Shown: in pieces, positions 34,509 to 47,339 of the stretch
Numbering within the stretch: the first letter of the stretch is position 1
How the letters are laid out: every line of letters begins with the position of its first letter
Assembly: GCF_017562075.2 (NCBI RefSeq)
Contig: NW_024427642.1
Coordinates: forward strand, 51,019 to 115,018
Source of the DNA: Anopheles merus
Lineage: Eukaryota > Arthropoda > Insecta > Diptera > Culicidae
Length of the DNA: 64,000 bases
Direction: 5' to 3'
Made by a program: the position numbers and the translations under genes
The notes under the pieces: model-generated
What the model was told of the DNA's origin: nothing
Seen by the model: the letters and a program-made list of their open reading frames with translations, nothing else
Database searches by the model: none

Positions 34509-34689
34509 AGGACGTAATTTCATCTACCTTTCGCCTTGTTTCTATCTCCCCCTGTTTATCTTCTGTTTTCGGTATTTCTGGTGCTCGCCACCTGGTGCTC
34601 GGCTCGATAACCAGCCCGGATTATCGCGAATGGTCAAGTGACAACCGATCTTTATAAACAAATCGGTGTCGAACCGCATGGCAAACGTG

Positions 34690-36842
34690 CCAACACCCTC
34701 CATCGTGAGCTAGCGATTCCGTAGTCATTTTTACATTGCAGCGTTTGAACTCATTGCGCTTTTTTGGTTTGAATTGTGAAAATGCAACTTCATCGCCGCA
34801 ATGTTTGTTAACGGCTTTTTTAAGCGCCACAGCAACTCATGAGCATTGACCACAAACGAGAAAGAGATAGCGCTATGGAGGGAATGAGCAGGGACGACGA
34901 CTGACAGCGATTGGCCGTCTGAAGCACCAACACATCGGTACCTGTCACAGCGCGTTCAGTCGAGGGGTATGAGGCGAATCCAGGGACGTGCAAATTTACC
35001 GTTGGAGGGAAACGCCATGCCGGGTCCAGCTGCGCAAATTCGAGCAGTTTCCTGCGCAGGAAATGTACCGAAATCTGCGCTAGCCAACGCAGATTTTGGC
35101 CCGATCCCCGCGCGGGACTTTAGCGATTCCTGCACAGGCCTGCGCAGGATTAGCGCCATCTGTTGGCGAAATGGACGAACTATTTTTGGCGGCGGAGCAA
35201 AAAACGGCCAAAAAATTTAAAAATATTGGCAACCATTTTCTCGTCCGCTTTTGCTCCCTCCCTAACCAACCCTCTGCCTTGCCTTACTTGAGCTTCTGAC
35301 CGTACCTTCCGTCGCCAGCTGATTGGGTGTTGTGGTGTATGCGTTGATACTTATATGTGCATTGCGGATGTGCATTGTTATTGGTGGGTGTTAGCATTTA
35401 TTAATTTGTGTGTAACCTTGAGACGATGCGGGAGAAGCTGGTTTGGGATTCAAAGTGTTAACGGTGTATTGATGGTTTATTTTATTTCGTGCCGCTGCTG
35501 ATGAGACCATTCGATGCCCGTGCCAATCGAGGGTGAAGAAGCCTATTTCAAACAAGCGTAGGAGAACGTCTAACACTAATCTAATATTTTTTTATTTGAA
35601 CATGGTTGATGCTTCAACGACCTTCTAAGCATTATGTAGCACAGAGTAAAGTGGTGATAATTTTGTTTTAAGTGCCGAAATCTGTCTCGCGTTTTCAGGT
35701 CTCGATACACACACGCACACACACAGCGCGGGGAAAGTGACCGTTCACTCTATCATGTCGCGATCCCCCACCCCGCCCGGCGCTTTGGATGAGGATGCTA
35801 CGAGAAAGCTGAACCAGCCGTTCTACCGATAAGGTAGCCGTACTCGCTCGTGCGGGTGGTGGGGGGGGGGGTTGGTTGGAGATGCGGGCTCGCGTGTGCG
35901 CTTTCGGGGGTGCGTGCGCGCGTACGTGCATGTGCGCATGTGTGCGTGCGTGCGTGTGTGTGTGTGCTTGCGTGTTTGTGTGTGTGTGTGTGCTTGCGTG
36001 TTTGTGTGTGTGTGTGCGTGTGGAAACCCCATGATGCGTTTGATTCTTTGATTCTGATGCGTACATTTTCATCCACTGCGGCTACAAAGTACCACGCATT
36101 TTCGATCTCGCTACCTGAGAGACAACACAACCATTGGATTGGCGCTACCATCTTTGCGACCGGCTCTGCTGTTGGCGGTATCAAAAAGAAACACGATCAA
36201 ACGTGCATGTGATATGTAGCACATTTCTTTCCCATTCAGTTAGCGGACGCAAGTGGAAACGAAACTTGAATTAAATTCATACAAAAGAGGATTCTGGATT
36301 TGTTTATTACGGTTATCGTAACGCCGTGCGACCGGCACTGCCTTGGAATGGGTAAGGCTCGATAGGTTCGTGTCTTTTGGTCAAGTGTATTCCGTGCATT
36401 TGACGCGCCACGGCGGTGGACCCGGCAGCAACAAAATCAACACAGTCTTTTTCTTATTATTATTCTTGTCATTACGGCCTACGCGATCATGTCGGCCTTT
36501 TCAGGACTTGAGTACCACGTAGCCGCATACTCAGCCCTTGCTACGGTGGACGGTTCATACGCGGTTAGAACCTACCATGGGCATGCTGTTAAGATGTGCG
36601 GAATGATGGCGGTGCCGCGGGCCCGCTCCTATCCAGCGGGCAGGGCAACTTGCATATTGCCACATTGTCTTCTGCCTGATGCATAGGCTGCAGGCAGGGG
36701 GAAGGATGCACCTACACAATAAAAAAACGCCGTCATGAACCAGCGGCGGATGTAACGGTAGGCGGACTAGGCGGTCGCCGAAGATCTCGAGTCTGTAGTA
36801 TGCCGTATGTCTACAAGTGGACAGAGTGATTAGTAACAAGGG
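34690..36842 (-). repeat. Repeat unit F, minus orientation, truncated and split by a gypsy LTR
   Basis: A diverged sixth copy of the 5.8-27 kb unit. It starts near the CGTGAGCTAGCGATTCC block, passes through a unit-end region rich in CTGCGC motifs (about 35,030-35,150), and resumes the unit body with its CA/CG tract (about 35,885-36,022). It ends where a gypsy LTR interrupts it after GTAACAAGGG. The hAT MITE begins at 36,741 (CAGCGGCGGATGTAACGG) after TCATGAAC and is cut off by the same LTR. Confidence 0.8.
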
Positions 36843-37795
36843 TGTTATAACTCGTGGAAGGAAGACACATGTGTTTCGTTCGCATTGCTACACAGCGTGC
36901 CATTTATTCTCACTGACAGCTGTTTGCTACCCAACTAGCAGTTTCTGTCGATGGACAGCTGTCAGACGTATATGACAACTCTCTCCTCCTAATAATATAA
37001 AGTGATTACTTACTAAAGTGTGAAAGACAATTCATATTTAAATTGTTAATTAAAGTAATAATCCCTAATCACGGTATCGAATTGGTGGTTGTCGAGTTCT
37101 TGTAGATCTCCTAACTTGAGTTTGAGATTCTTCTCCACGAGCTAAATCTTCATTGATATTATCAGATCTAACCATCTCCGTTTCTAAATCATGAGGGAGT
37201 TGAAACTCTTCCATCCTATCTGGCAGATAAAATGATTCATCTATCCAAGGTTCTATGTTTTGGTTACTACTATGGTGGATTGATATTTCTTCAGGACCAG
37301 ACCTCATTTGGTTTATGTGCCTTTTCCACATCCTTCCATCGTCTAATAGTATTTCGTAATGCAGTTTTCCTAGCTTCTTTGTAATCGTTCCAAATTTCCA
37401 CTTTTCGGTTTGGGAAAGGAAATCTCTTGCTGCTACTCTTTCGTTTACTGCAAATGATCATGTCGTTTTGTCTACTACTTCAGGATTGGATTTCTTTTCG
37501 ATTTTTGGTACCATAACATCAAGCCGAGACCGTATCTGTCTGTTTAACATTAACCGCGAAGGACTTTCCCCTGTGCTTGGATGAGTTGTTTTCCTGTACG
37601 CTAGCAGTATGTTTTGTAACTTTTTTGGAATTTCAGATTTATGACATTACATAGTTTTAATTTTATCTTTAATTGTTTGTACATATCTTTCTGCATGACC
37701 ATTTGTGGCGGGATGGTAAGGAGCTCCTGTTTTATGGGTTATTCCGTTAGATTTTAAGAATGTCTGGAATTTTTTCTGACATGAATAGTGTACCT
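36843..37795 (-). mobile_element. 3' fragment of a Ty3/gypsy element (integrase C-terminus plus LTR)
   Basis: On minus, in broken frames, this encodes the C-terminal half of a gypsy integrase: GAPYHPATNG, then the frame 37,065-37,331 with WKRHINQ and a basic end RRSTRTRQPP. A polypurine tract (AGGAGGAGAGAGT, reverse of about 36,978-36,992) and a 135-bp 3' LTR (36,843-36,977, TGTCATATACG...GAGTTATAACA) follow. The same motifs occur in the element at 53,845-58,150, so it is a relative. At 37,796 it is interrupted by the 3' end of an RTE-like element. Stop codons within the integrase show it is dead. Confidence 0.82.
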
Positions 37796-40056
37796 CTTAC
37801 TTACTTACTTACTTATCCGGCGCTACAACCGCTTTGCGGTCTAAAACGAGTTTACGGGCTGGGTCGTCCGTTTTCATGCGTACAACATGGCCAGCCCACC
37901 GGTGCCTGGCGAGCTTGATACGTTGTACGACAGTGAGGTCGCCGTACATCTCGTATAGCTCGTCATTATAGCGGCTCCTCCATTGTCCTTCCACACATAC
38001 GGGGCCAAGTATCCTTCTGAGCATCTTCCTCTCGAACGCGGCTAAGAGGGTTTCGTCAGATTTGGACAGTGTCCATGTCTCAGAGGCGTATGTGAGTACT
38101 GGTACTATATAGGTACTATATAGTCCCAGCTTCGTCCGTCGCGACAGGTTCTTTGAGGTGAACTGCTTTTTCAGGCTGTAGAATGACCGGTTGGCAGCCA
38201 GCATCCTTGCGCGCAACTCAGCTTCCATGCTATTGTCGTTGCTGACCTTTGACCCAAGATAGGTGAATTGTGGGACGACTTCAAACGTGCGTTCACCTAT
38301 CTGTACATCATGCCTATGTAAATTCTGATTATTTATTGGTAGGCCCGCTGATGTTGCCACCATCAGTTTGGTCTTTGCCTCGTTTATCTGCAATCCGAGG
38401 TTCTCTGCCGCCTGCTCGATCCCTTGGTAGGCTTCTGCTACATAGGAGAGCCGCAGACCAATGATGTCTATATCATCAGCGTATGCCAGGATCTGGGTTG
38501 ACTTATAGAAGATACCGTAGTCTCCACTCTCGAGTCGCGGATGGCCCTCTCTAGTGCCAGATTAAATAAGAGACAGACAAGCCCGTCCCCTTGGCGCAGA
38601 CCCTAGGTGGTAGCAAAAGGTCCTGAGAGTTTTCCATCCACCCTCACCTGGCATGTGACGTTGGTCATAGTCATTCTAACTAGCCTTATCAGTTTGGCCG
38701 GGATTCGAAATGAGCTAATAGCGTCGTACAGTTTTACCCTGGCTATGCTATCATACGCGGCTTTAAAGTCTATGAAGAGATGGTATGTGTCGTTTCTGTA
38801 TTCAGCCATCTTCTCCAAAATCTGCCGCATGGTGAAGATCTGATCAGTGGTTGATTTTCCGTTTCGGAATCCTCTTTGATAGTTTCCGACTACCTCTTCG
38901 ACGTGCGGGACAAGGCGATCCTGGAGGATCTGGGAGAATATTTTATAGGCGGTATTCAACACCGTAATACCCCTGTAGTTGTTGCAGTCCAACCTATCTC
39001 CCTTCTTGTATATGGGGTAGATGATGCCGAAATTCCAGTCACAAGGCATCGATTCGCTATCCCACATCTCAGTAACAATTTGATGAATCTCGTTTTCTAG
39101 TCGTGCACCTCCATTCTTGACCAGTTCAGCTGCAATTTCGTCGGTTCCGGGTGCCTTGTTATTTTTCAGCAGACGGATAGCCTTTTGTGTTTTCTCTATG
39201 GTAGGTGGCAGTAGCATGACACTATCTGCTAGTGGCGCTTCTAGCTGATCGTTAAACTGGTCGTTGAGTAATTCATCAAAGTACTGAGCCCACCGCGAGA
39301 GGACCTCTGGCTGGTTACTGACCAGATCTCCATCCTTGCTGCGACCAAAGCATGCTTCTTGGAGCGGTGAACTCGTTTCTCTTTGCGTCTGAGCCGTGAA
39401 TATTCCTCTGCGCATACCCGCGTTCTATGCCGTTTCTGCATTGCTCGGTATGCAGTATTCTTACGTTCGGTCACTTGTCTGCATTCATCGTCGAACCAGC
39501 CAGATTTGGTGTTGCCACGACGTGGTGGGAGTATATTTCTTGCACAGTTTATTATTTTGATTTTTAGAGCGTTCCACCTCGTAGTTTCATATCTGTTTTC
39601 TGGTAGTAGAGACTCTTCTAAAGCGGCTTTGAATTCCTGTTGCACAGTAATGTCCCTTAGAGAGTCCGTGTTGAGCCGAGGATGCGTGTTTTTCCGCCCC
39701 CATTGGCGAGGGGGCGGGCGATTCTACAACGTATCACTAAGCCAACCAAGTAGTGATAGGAATCGATATTGGCTCCTCGATATGTTCTGACATTTAACAG
39801 ACTCGACTGTCGTCGGCGGCTTATTAACACGTGGTCGATCTGGTTGAAGGATTCTCCATCCGGGTGCGCCCACGTCATTTTTTGGATGTCCCTCCGCGCA
39901 AATTTGGTACTTCCTACAACCAGATTGTTCGCTGTGGCTGCGTTCTGGTACCCAGTTTCCCGGGATACCCACCCCCCTCCTGGTTCGCCATATGCCACCA
40001 TCCACCCAAGGGGTTGAATCTAGCACGTGTACCCAAGCTAGGATATATGGAGGCAC
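37796..40056 (-). mobile_element. 5'-truncated RTE-like non-LTR retrotransposon
   Basis: On minus, pieces of endonuclease (about 39,657-40,056; FNQIDHVLI motif), a linker (39,241-39,645) and RT (38,603-39,415; LKNNKAPGTDEIAAEL, then YKKGDRLDCNNYRGITV, then HLFIDFKAAYDSI) are followed by a C-terminal domain (37,809-38,393; YLGSKVSNDNS, then YASETWTL, then RWAGHVVRM). The 3' end is a (TAAG)n tail (plus-strand TTACTTACTTAC), typical of the RTE group. Several frameshifts separate the parts, including a gap near 38,395-38,602 where the catalytic box should lie. The copy is non-functional. Confidence 0.85.
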
Positions 40057-40059
40057 ATG

Positions 40060-42660
40060 TTACCACTCTGCACGACGAGGACGTGTCGGAATAAGAGTTG
40101 GATGGGAGAGCCTGTATTATACCTCGGAGGGCTTCGGATCCCATCCCATTGCAGAGCTATACCTGGCATTTTTTCCAAACACCAACCAACATGCATCACT
40201 CTGTTGGCATAGGTATACAAAACACATACTCTCTAACCCTATTAATATTTCTACCAACATACCCGCCATAACCGTTAAAATATCATCACCAATAGAATCC
40301 ACAATTGTTAGTCTATACCTTTCCCCTTCTCTATCTCCTTCTTTTGTTGCTCAGGAGATGGAAACTATGTTACCACAGTTACCGTCACCTGCAATAATAC
40401 TTGGCGATTTCAATGGCCAACATTCTACCTGCGGAAATCTCGGCTCTAATACTCGTGGCTATATGCTGCAGAACTATTTTGATACCTGTAGCATAGAGGG
40501 TATTCATAACACCACAGCTAAACGTACCTGTCCCACTAGTGGACAACGTACTATTTTAGATTTTTGTGTTCTCTCCTCTGTAGCTTCTAGTTTTTCTGTT
40601 TCCATTCTTAACGATACCCATGGCAGTGATCACCACCCACTTTTTGTCCATAGCCATCAACTAACCAACAGCCCTCAAAAACGCCCCAGGCTGAAATATA
40701 AGGAGGCTGACTGCCAGAGACAATAACAAACGCAGCTTTAACTAGTATCCCTCTCACAAAGGGTACAGTTGGCAGAAAGTTCGTCCCCTGGTGGAATAAA
40801 ACGGTTGCCCTTGCCATTAAGACTAGACGAAAAGCAGTCAAGAGTCTTGAACGCTCAAAAAAAAGAAACAATATTTTTACCCCGCTCTTGGCCGATCAAT
40901 ACCGAGAAGCCAATCAAATTTGCAAAAAATCTATCTTGGGGCTAATTTGTTTTCAAAATTAACCCTAAGACAAGCTCCAAAGTAATATTCCAGAAAGTAT
41001 ACATTTTTTTCCGGTAAAAAACTAAAAATCTGCACCAATCATTCTAAAAACAGAAAACAAATCGTTTCAAATCGCACATTTAAATATTTAATTTTTACTC
41101 AATCTTCTGACCTGTACGTCCAAAAGAATGGTGTTCCCAGGGTGCCATTTTCTCCCCACACTTTTCCTGATTAGTGTAGAATCCCTCTTTCACCCTATGC
41201 CCAGTAACATTACATATTTAATGTATACTGATTATATAGTTCTTGTCTCAGCATCCTACAATAGAACTTTACAAGGAGGAATCAATATAGTTCAGAAATG
41301 GCCACGTTGGACAGGTTACACAATTTCACACTCCAAATCCAAAATACTTCTCATCTGCAATAGCAACTAAAACCCAAAACATACAATCACTCATTAATAC
41401 CAAATACACGCACAGCCGATATCCTAGGAGTGACTTTTGATCGTCACTTAACATTTAAAGCACACACTACACGGGTGAAAAGAGAAGCGAAGAACTGCAT
41501 TAATCTTTTCAGAATGCTTGGAACCGGTCAACATCGCGCCTCCCGCCAAACACAACTTCAAATCATCAATAGCTAGCTTCTACCAAAACTACTCTACGGC
41601 ATCGAAATAGTCTCCCGGCAACGAGAAAGTTTCCAAAAACAAATTGCACCACTCTACCGGTACCGCCATCCGCTATGCTACCGGGGCTTTCGTCACGAGC
41701 CCCATAACATCACTTCTCTGTGAAAGCGGACTTCAACCCTTGGACCACATCATAACCGACAAGATAATAGCAGCTGCAGGACGAATAATGGAGAAAAACA
41801 TCAAGGCCGATGCTATTATCCAAAGGGTAAACGCCGAATTCACCATGCTAACAAAACGAACACTCCCCTCAGTCACCAAACTCATCCAAATCGGTAGTCG
41901 CCCCTGGTACTGCTGCCCACCACAAATAGAATGAACCATCAAAAATCAGCTTCGGGCTGGTTGCAATAGTGTCATTGCTAACCGTCATTTTACAAGGTCA
42001 ACTCATTCAGTAAAAATACCATAACCATCATCTCATATTCACAGACGGACCAGTACAAAACAGTTCCTCCTCTGGCTATGGAATCTACTCCAGCATCGAC
42101 AATAGCGCCCACTCGACTACCAGACCATACCTCAATCTTCACCGCAGAAGCAATAGCCATGATTATTGCAGCTGACGAATGCCTGCGCAGAGACAAACCC
42201 AACGTATTTTTTACAGACAATGCAAGTGTCTTTCAAGCACTTGAATTTGGAACCACCCACGACGCGATCATCGAACATCTCTGCAATATACCGAAATCAC
42301 CAAAAGTCACATTCTGCTGGATTCCTGGTCACACAGGTATCCAGGGAAACGAAATAGCAGACCGTCTAGCCAACGCAGGACGTAATAACCCGGCCTGCTG
42401 CCATAACACTTTTCTACGCCGAGATTTCATTCGCCTTAGCAAAACCATCATCGTCAATAGATGGTTAGCAGCCGACCGGTTAGCAGCGATCGCTCTTTCC
42501 TGAGAACCATCAAGACCACAACACCACCATGGAAAGACCATCCATCACACCTTGGTGGTGGTCTTGACCAGAGAATCCTATTACGGCTTCGGATTGGACA
42601 CATCCGGCTCACCCACACCTTTTATTGCAAAAATCCAGCCCACCACTACGCAGTTTCTGT
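40060..42660 (+). mobile_element. Decayed I-like non-LTR retrotransposon with RNase H
   Basis: Plus-strand order: apurinic-type endonuclease (40,110-40,726; AIILGDFNGQH, then HGSDHHPL), a poorly preserved RT (about 41,128-41,640, with a YTDYIVLVSAS-like relic of the catalytic box), a C-terminal segment (41,644-41,934), and RNase H (42,078-42,503; FFTDNASVFQALE, then WIPGHTGIQGNEIADRLA). EN-RT-RNase H architecture is that of the I group. Multiple stops and frameshifts mean it is dead. It abuts the RTE-like element on the left. Confidence 0.82.
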
Positions 42661-42671
42661 ATTCTGGAGTT

Positions 42672-42757
42672 CTGGAGGAGAAGGATGAACCACGAGCTTG
42701 CTGAGCATCCTTACGGTGGCGAAGGGTGGCAGGATTCGATGGCTCGGGGCATGTCAT

Positions 42758-42765
<8 letters not shown>
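42672..42765 (+). mobile_element. Short RTE-like 3' fragment
   Basis: About 95 bp match the 3' coding end of the RTE-like copy at 47.3-48.9 kb, around 48,597-48,700 (RRRMNHELAE). It has a small internal deletion and runs directly into a (GA)n tract. Confidence 0.75.
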
Positions 42766-42815
<50 letters not shown>

Positions 42816-42822
42816 GAGAGAA

Positions 42823-42875
<53 letters not shown>
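42761..42875. repeat. (GA)n microsatellite
   Basis: About 115 bp of GA dinucleotides with AAAG/ATAG interruptions, adjoining an RTE-like 3' fragment just as the (AG)n at 48,914 adjoins another copy. Confidence 0.93.
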
Positions 42876-43170
42876 AAGAGAGAGGTGTAGAGAAACACAA
42901 ACTTTCTATGTCTTTCAACAAACCATGTTAGGTGCAATAAATTATAATTTATGGCGGTGGTGTTGATGAATCTGTTGCTGTTGTCTGATGAGCTTATTGG
43001 ATACTACCAAATAAACCAGCATATTTTGGACATGCCTTTATGGTTGTAGAAACGGAAAATTGAATTGAGTCACGCAGATACTTTTGGATACATTTTGAAT
43101 GCCAGCATGACTTGGTTGATGCGAAGTTCAGGTTAGTCAGAACGATATTTTTTTTGTATCTTGATAGAAT

Positions 43171-44480
43171 TGTAATGTGATTAGCGTTCATACGGCACGA
43201 TCGATCGTACGTACACGTCGCGGTAGGTCAGTTTTTACTGACATGAACCGAAGTGGAATAAAAACTTTGCCCGAGCGGAATTTTCCGACACTAGATCTTC
43301 CAGGCGATCATAGAAACCCTGAAGGGATTTAACTTACTGGAAACGTTCGAGTTTGGAGGACTTACCTTGGGGGACATAACTAAACTCTTTAAATGAGAAG
43401 TCGATAGAAGTTGGATGGGCATAGTCCTATCCTGACAGTCGGAACAAATCTGACTTGCCATGGTCGGAATTGGTTTTATTTATACTCAAAATAAGTTATG
43501 GGTTTCGCACATTTTGTTCAGGGTTGTATGTTCTAATAAGTTCTGTATAGAAGATAGGCTACGGAATGTTGCATACATTGTTCGTGTTTCTTTAAATATT
43601 GATTGATGATATTGATGAATTTTTCGTAAAAATTTGCGAAAAATTGTCTCGCCAAAACTGTGGTGAAAAATCTGGAAATATTTTGTTGTTGACGATTTGT
43701 AGCATATCTGCTATACAGAAATTATTATAATACACACTATCAGCTATAGACACATTGTAACACATTTTAGAAAGCCAAACCACACCATTGTAACACAATC
43801 ATTTTAACACATTCAGCAAATCAGATCATACCATAGCACCGCAACCGGAAGAGTTCAGGCCGTCCATTCAAACAAATAACAGACGTGACACACTTATCAA
43901 AAACAACCGAAACGGGCAACATAAGCAATTCAAGCGTTACTGCGGTAAAGTGGACAATCAGAGAACGCATAGCAACTTATTGCTAAAAGCGCAGTGTAGG
44001 CAAAGATCGACGAACGCACCCGTTCTTTAGCTAGAACAGTTTATACTTTCCAGAACCTTCGTAAAAACATAGACACCTCACTCCAATATAATGTATAAAT
44101 TGCACCTCATATCCATAACCTTTAATTAGGACAAAAACACATACCAAAACCAAATGTACGAAACTTATTGAGTATAAATAAAACCAATTCCGACCGTGGC
44201 AAGTCAGATTCGTTCGGACTGCCAAGATAGGACGTTACGCTTCCTAAAAACTTCGTGTACCAACTTATTTCAAGAGTTTAGTTATGTCCCCCTACCCAAG
44301 GTAAGGCTTCTAAACTCCAACATTTCCAGTAAGGGAAACTCCTTCCGGGTTTCCATGATCGCCTGGACGATCAAATCAGTCCGCTTCGAATAGTTCGTTC
44401 CACCTCAGCTCATGTCAGTAAAGACTGACTCCCCGCAAAAACGGTGCACGACGGCCCCGCGTACGTTCGATCACATTACA
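43171..44480. mobile_element. Long-inverted-repeat (foldback-like) element, 1.3 kb
   Basis: The outer about 300 bp on each side are imperfect reverse complements. Both read inward from TGTAATGTGAT through ACTGACATGA, CAGGCGATCAT and ACTTGCCA, to GTCGGAATTGGTTTTATTTA. The middle (about 43,500-44,150) is unrelated AT-rich sequence with no open frame of note. Long terminal inverted repeats without coding capacity suggest a non-autonomous foldback-type DNA element. I could not establish a target duplication. Confidence 0.8.
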
Positions 44481-46012
44481 GATTAATTCAATCTACATTC
44501 ATATTTGTATGGGGGAAATGAACGACCTGACGTACTAAGACGTTCGTTATTACAGCGGGTAGGACGATATTTTGATGACCAACAGTACATTATGATTTAT
44601 AAAGAATCGCAGAACGTTGATTAGATGAACGTAGGTCGTTCGTTCTTTAGGATGAATTGAATGAATCGTACAGTTCAGGTACTTGAGGCACAACTCTAAT
44701 TTGCACCTAAAACCGCAATGTGTTGGGGTTAGGGTTGGCCGTTCCGGTCCGAACCCAGTAAAAAAGTTCCGTTCTTTTTGTAGGCCGTTCCGTTCCGATC
44801 CTTTATACAAAACCGTTCCGTTCCGATCATTCCGTTCATCCCGTTCTTTCCGTTCATTCCGTTCCGTTCCGTTCATTCCATTCATTCCGTTCTTTCCGTT
44901 AATTTCGTTCATTCCGTTCATTTCGTTCTTTCCGTTCACTCCGTTCCGGCCTTTCCCAAGTGACATTTGCTCGAAATTGTTTTACCATATCTGCTCGATT
45001 AGTACTCGATACGCCTGAAATTGTGGGTTTTTGTGTGATCAAGTGTGTTGAAAGCGCCAAGATTTGGTGTGATCGTAAATTAGACGTTCCTCTATCGATG
45101 AACGATGCCGTCGATCTCATTTTTCATTCATAGCTATGGCTTTTTTATGAAAAACAAAAGCTAATTTTGTCTGACGCTATTCTATAAAAAATGGATATTA
45201 TTGAAGTATAAATTGGGTACATGGCCAACTATAACGATAGGAAACATCGTTTCCGAGCGAATCTAGAAGAAAGTAACGAAAAAGCCGCATCACATATGAT
45301 TTTAAAGGACTTTTTCTAAATTCCCTTGAACTGGTGCAGTTTAAGGGAAGTTTAAGGCTCCAGTTTAAGGGAATTTGCTCGAATTCCCGATTATTCGTGC
45401 TATAAAATGTCAGTTGGGTTGCTCCTTCAATGTTGTTAGCAAGGTGCTATCGTTCGTGCGTTCCTTTCTTTTCACAAAACCGGTTTGGTCCGGCTGTTGT
45501 TTGCTGCATGCAAGATAACTGTTCACTCTTTCTCGCACACAGTATGTGTCGCCTGCGCACTCGCACATGCTCACAGTAATATTCATCGCACTTCGTCGCG
45601 TATCGTTTAAAAAATCGTCAAAAAAAATCGCGGTAAGTGAAACCAAAAATGGTGTAGCGTTTAGTATTATGGTGCAATTTGTAATATCTGTAATATCCTT
45701 CTTTTTTGTTATTAATTTAGCTTGTTTTAACTAAACAAATAACTGTTATAAAATTTAGATCTTTTCCCATATTGCAGAACGGGTTGGAAGACATGTAATA
45801 TAATATGCAAGTATGAACAACAAATGTATTTATTTTTTATGCCACGATATCCACCTGATCTTGGCACTCGGCATGATTCCAATATTTGGCCATTCGTTTC
45901 GAAGCATTCTGTTCCATTCTAAAACCGTTTGAGTGCCGTGATCATGTGAACGATTTGTCTGAGAAAACAATTTGTTGTAAATAATGAATGAAATTCACAT
46001 AAGTAGTCAGTC
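44481..46012. other. Mostly unique interval containing a GTTCC pentamer tract
   Basis: No gene supported. The main structure is the CCGTT/TTCCG-type degenerate tandem tract at 44,747-44,950. Open frames here are short and low in complexity. Confidence 0.5.
44747..44950. repeat. Degenerate pentamer/decamer repeat (CCGTT-CATTC type)
   Basis: About 200 bp built of CCGTTCATTC, CCGTTCTTTC and CCGTTCCGTT modules. The same pentamer theme reappears beside the LTR at 47,287-47,345 (GTTCCGTTACGTTCC). Confidence 0.85.
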
Positions 46013-46055
46013 TCGTGATACAATCGTCAACTCGTACCACTCAATAACACAGCTG
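46013..46055 (+). mobile_element. SINE 5'-end-like fragment
   Basis: CAATCGTCAACTCGTAC matches the beginning of the SINE family at 62,266 and 12,936 (CAGTCGTCAACTCGTAC). Similarity fades after about 40 bp. Confidence 0.4.
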
Positions 46056-46086
46056 GTACAGCTTACTGGGGATAGGTTGAAACCAT

Positions 46087-47220
46087 TGTAGCGACCTTGG
46101 CCGCTACGATATAGACCGTCGATGACAGCTGATAACGGCGGCCGTATCCATACAGGCGGCTAAAGAACACGAACCGTGAAATAGGAGAGGAGGTGAGAGA
46201 AAGATCATCGTGAGAATGGAGAGAGGACAAGGTTTACGATCGAAGGAGCAAACGGGCGATGGCGGTAAAAGATGAAGGAGATTCTGGTGTCGGTGCTTGT
46301 GTAGTGAACTTGTCATCACTTAGTGCCGTTCCAAACTAAAGACGGATTGTATTTGCACTTTTATATAAACTCACTTTATTTTTGCCACTTTACTTAAACT
46401 TAATAGCGTGGTTGGCTTCTATTGATTTGCGGACTAAATTTTGCGCGGCGGACTGGACTGCGTGATTTTACTGATACAACAACTCTCTTCTAGCTACGCG
46501 CGAGCTTCCTTTTATACGAAATAATTACATTGCGCTTATGGGCATATTTAGCTTATCCGCTCCGTTATGCATGATTACAATTTATTATCCTGCTCTATCT
46601 ATCGCATTATGCGTACGTGACTTTTGCGTACATTAGGTAACATCGTCCTTCCATGTGTATTATCCTACTGCGGAATTGGATGAACTCTATTAAATTTTCC
46701 CTATTTATCTAGTTGGTTCGGATTAGAACATATTGCACTTTTATGTCTAATATTTGTGTGCATCTAATTACAGTAATTTATGTTCTGATAATGTTTAATC
46801 TAAAATTTTATACTTGTAAAAACTATTTCTTTTGAGTGTGTTGGTGAATACGATCACGCCACTTATCATGCTATTTCATTCTATCATTAGCTGTTTCATT
46901 CTAGCCTTAGTGCGGTTTGTGTCTAGGATGTAATGAATTTACTGCAGATTATTATAGCGGATGTTATACTAATAATTGTGTCTTTGCTATTCTAATCTAA
47001 TTCTAATTTGCTAAGTCTAATAGTGTCGGGTGTCGAACCTATGCTACACTTGGCTAGATCGGAAGTGTAGTTAATTGAAATAAAAGTTCTGGTGTTGGGG
47101 AGCATAAATTTAAGCATTTTATTTATAATAAATAGTTCTAACCGTTTCACCATCTAGATTTGGTGCCAAATATGATTTCAGATTGAAGAAATGCCTTTTA
47201 ATATCCTGTAACACGTAACA
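46087..47220 (-). repeat. LTR of about 1.13 kb, minus orientation, with adjacent polypurine tract
   Basis: On minus it begins TGTTACGTGTTACAGG and ends GGTCGCTACA (TG...CA). GCGGGGAGGG lies immediately upstream (reverse of 47,221-47,230), which is a good polypurine tract, so this is probably the 3' LTR of an element whose interior was lost after about 60 bp. TATATAAAAG at about 46,360-46,370 on minus is a plausible U3 promoter. The family is not identified, and no partner LTR is in the window. Confidence 0.7.
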
Positions 47221-47339
47221 CCCTCCCCGCACCCGGTGATAATTTGGCTTCGAAGCTATGGGTTGGTTCTTTTGCACCCCAGGTTCACGTTCCGTTATTT
47301 TTCAAAAATGAACTAGTTCCGTTACGTTCCTTTTTTTAA

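Noticed and set aside
44550..45018. Asn/Glu/Arg-rich (minus) and Phe/Arg/Ser-rich (plus) frames
   Set aside because: Artefacts of the CCGTT-type pentamer tract.
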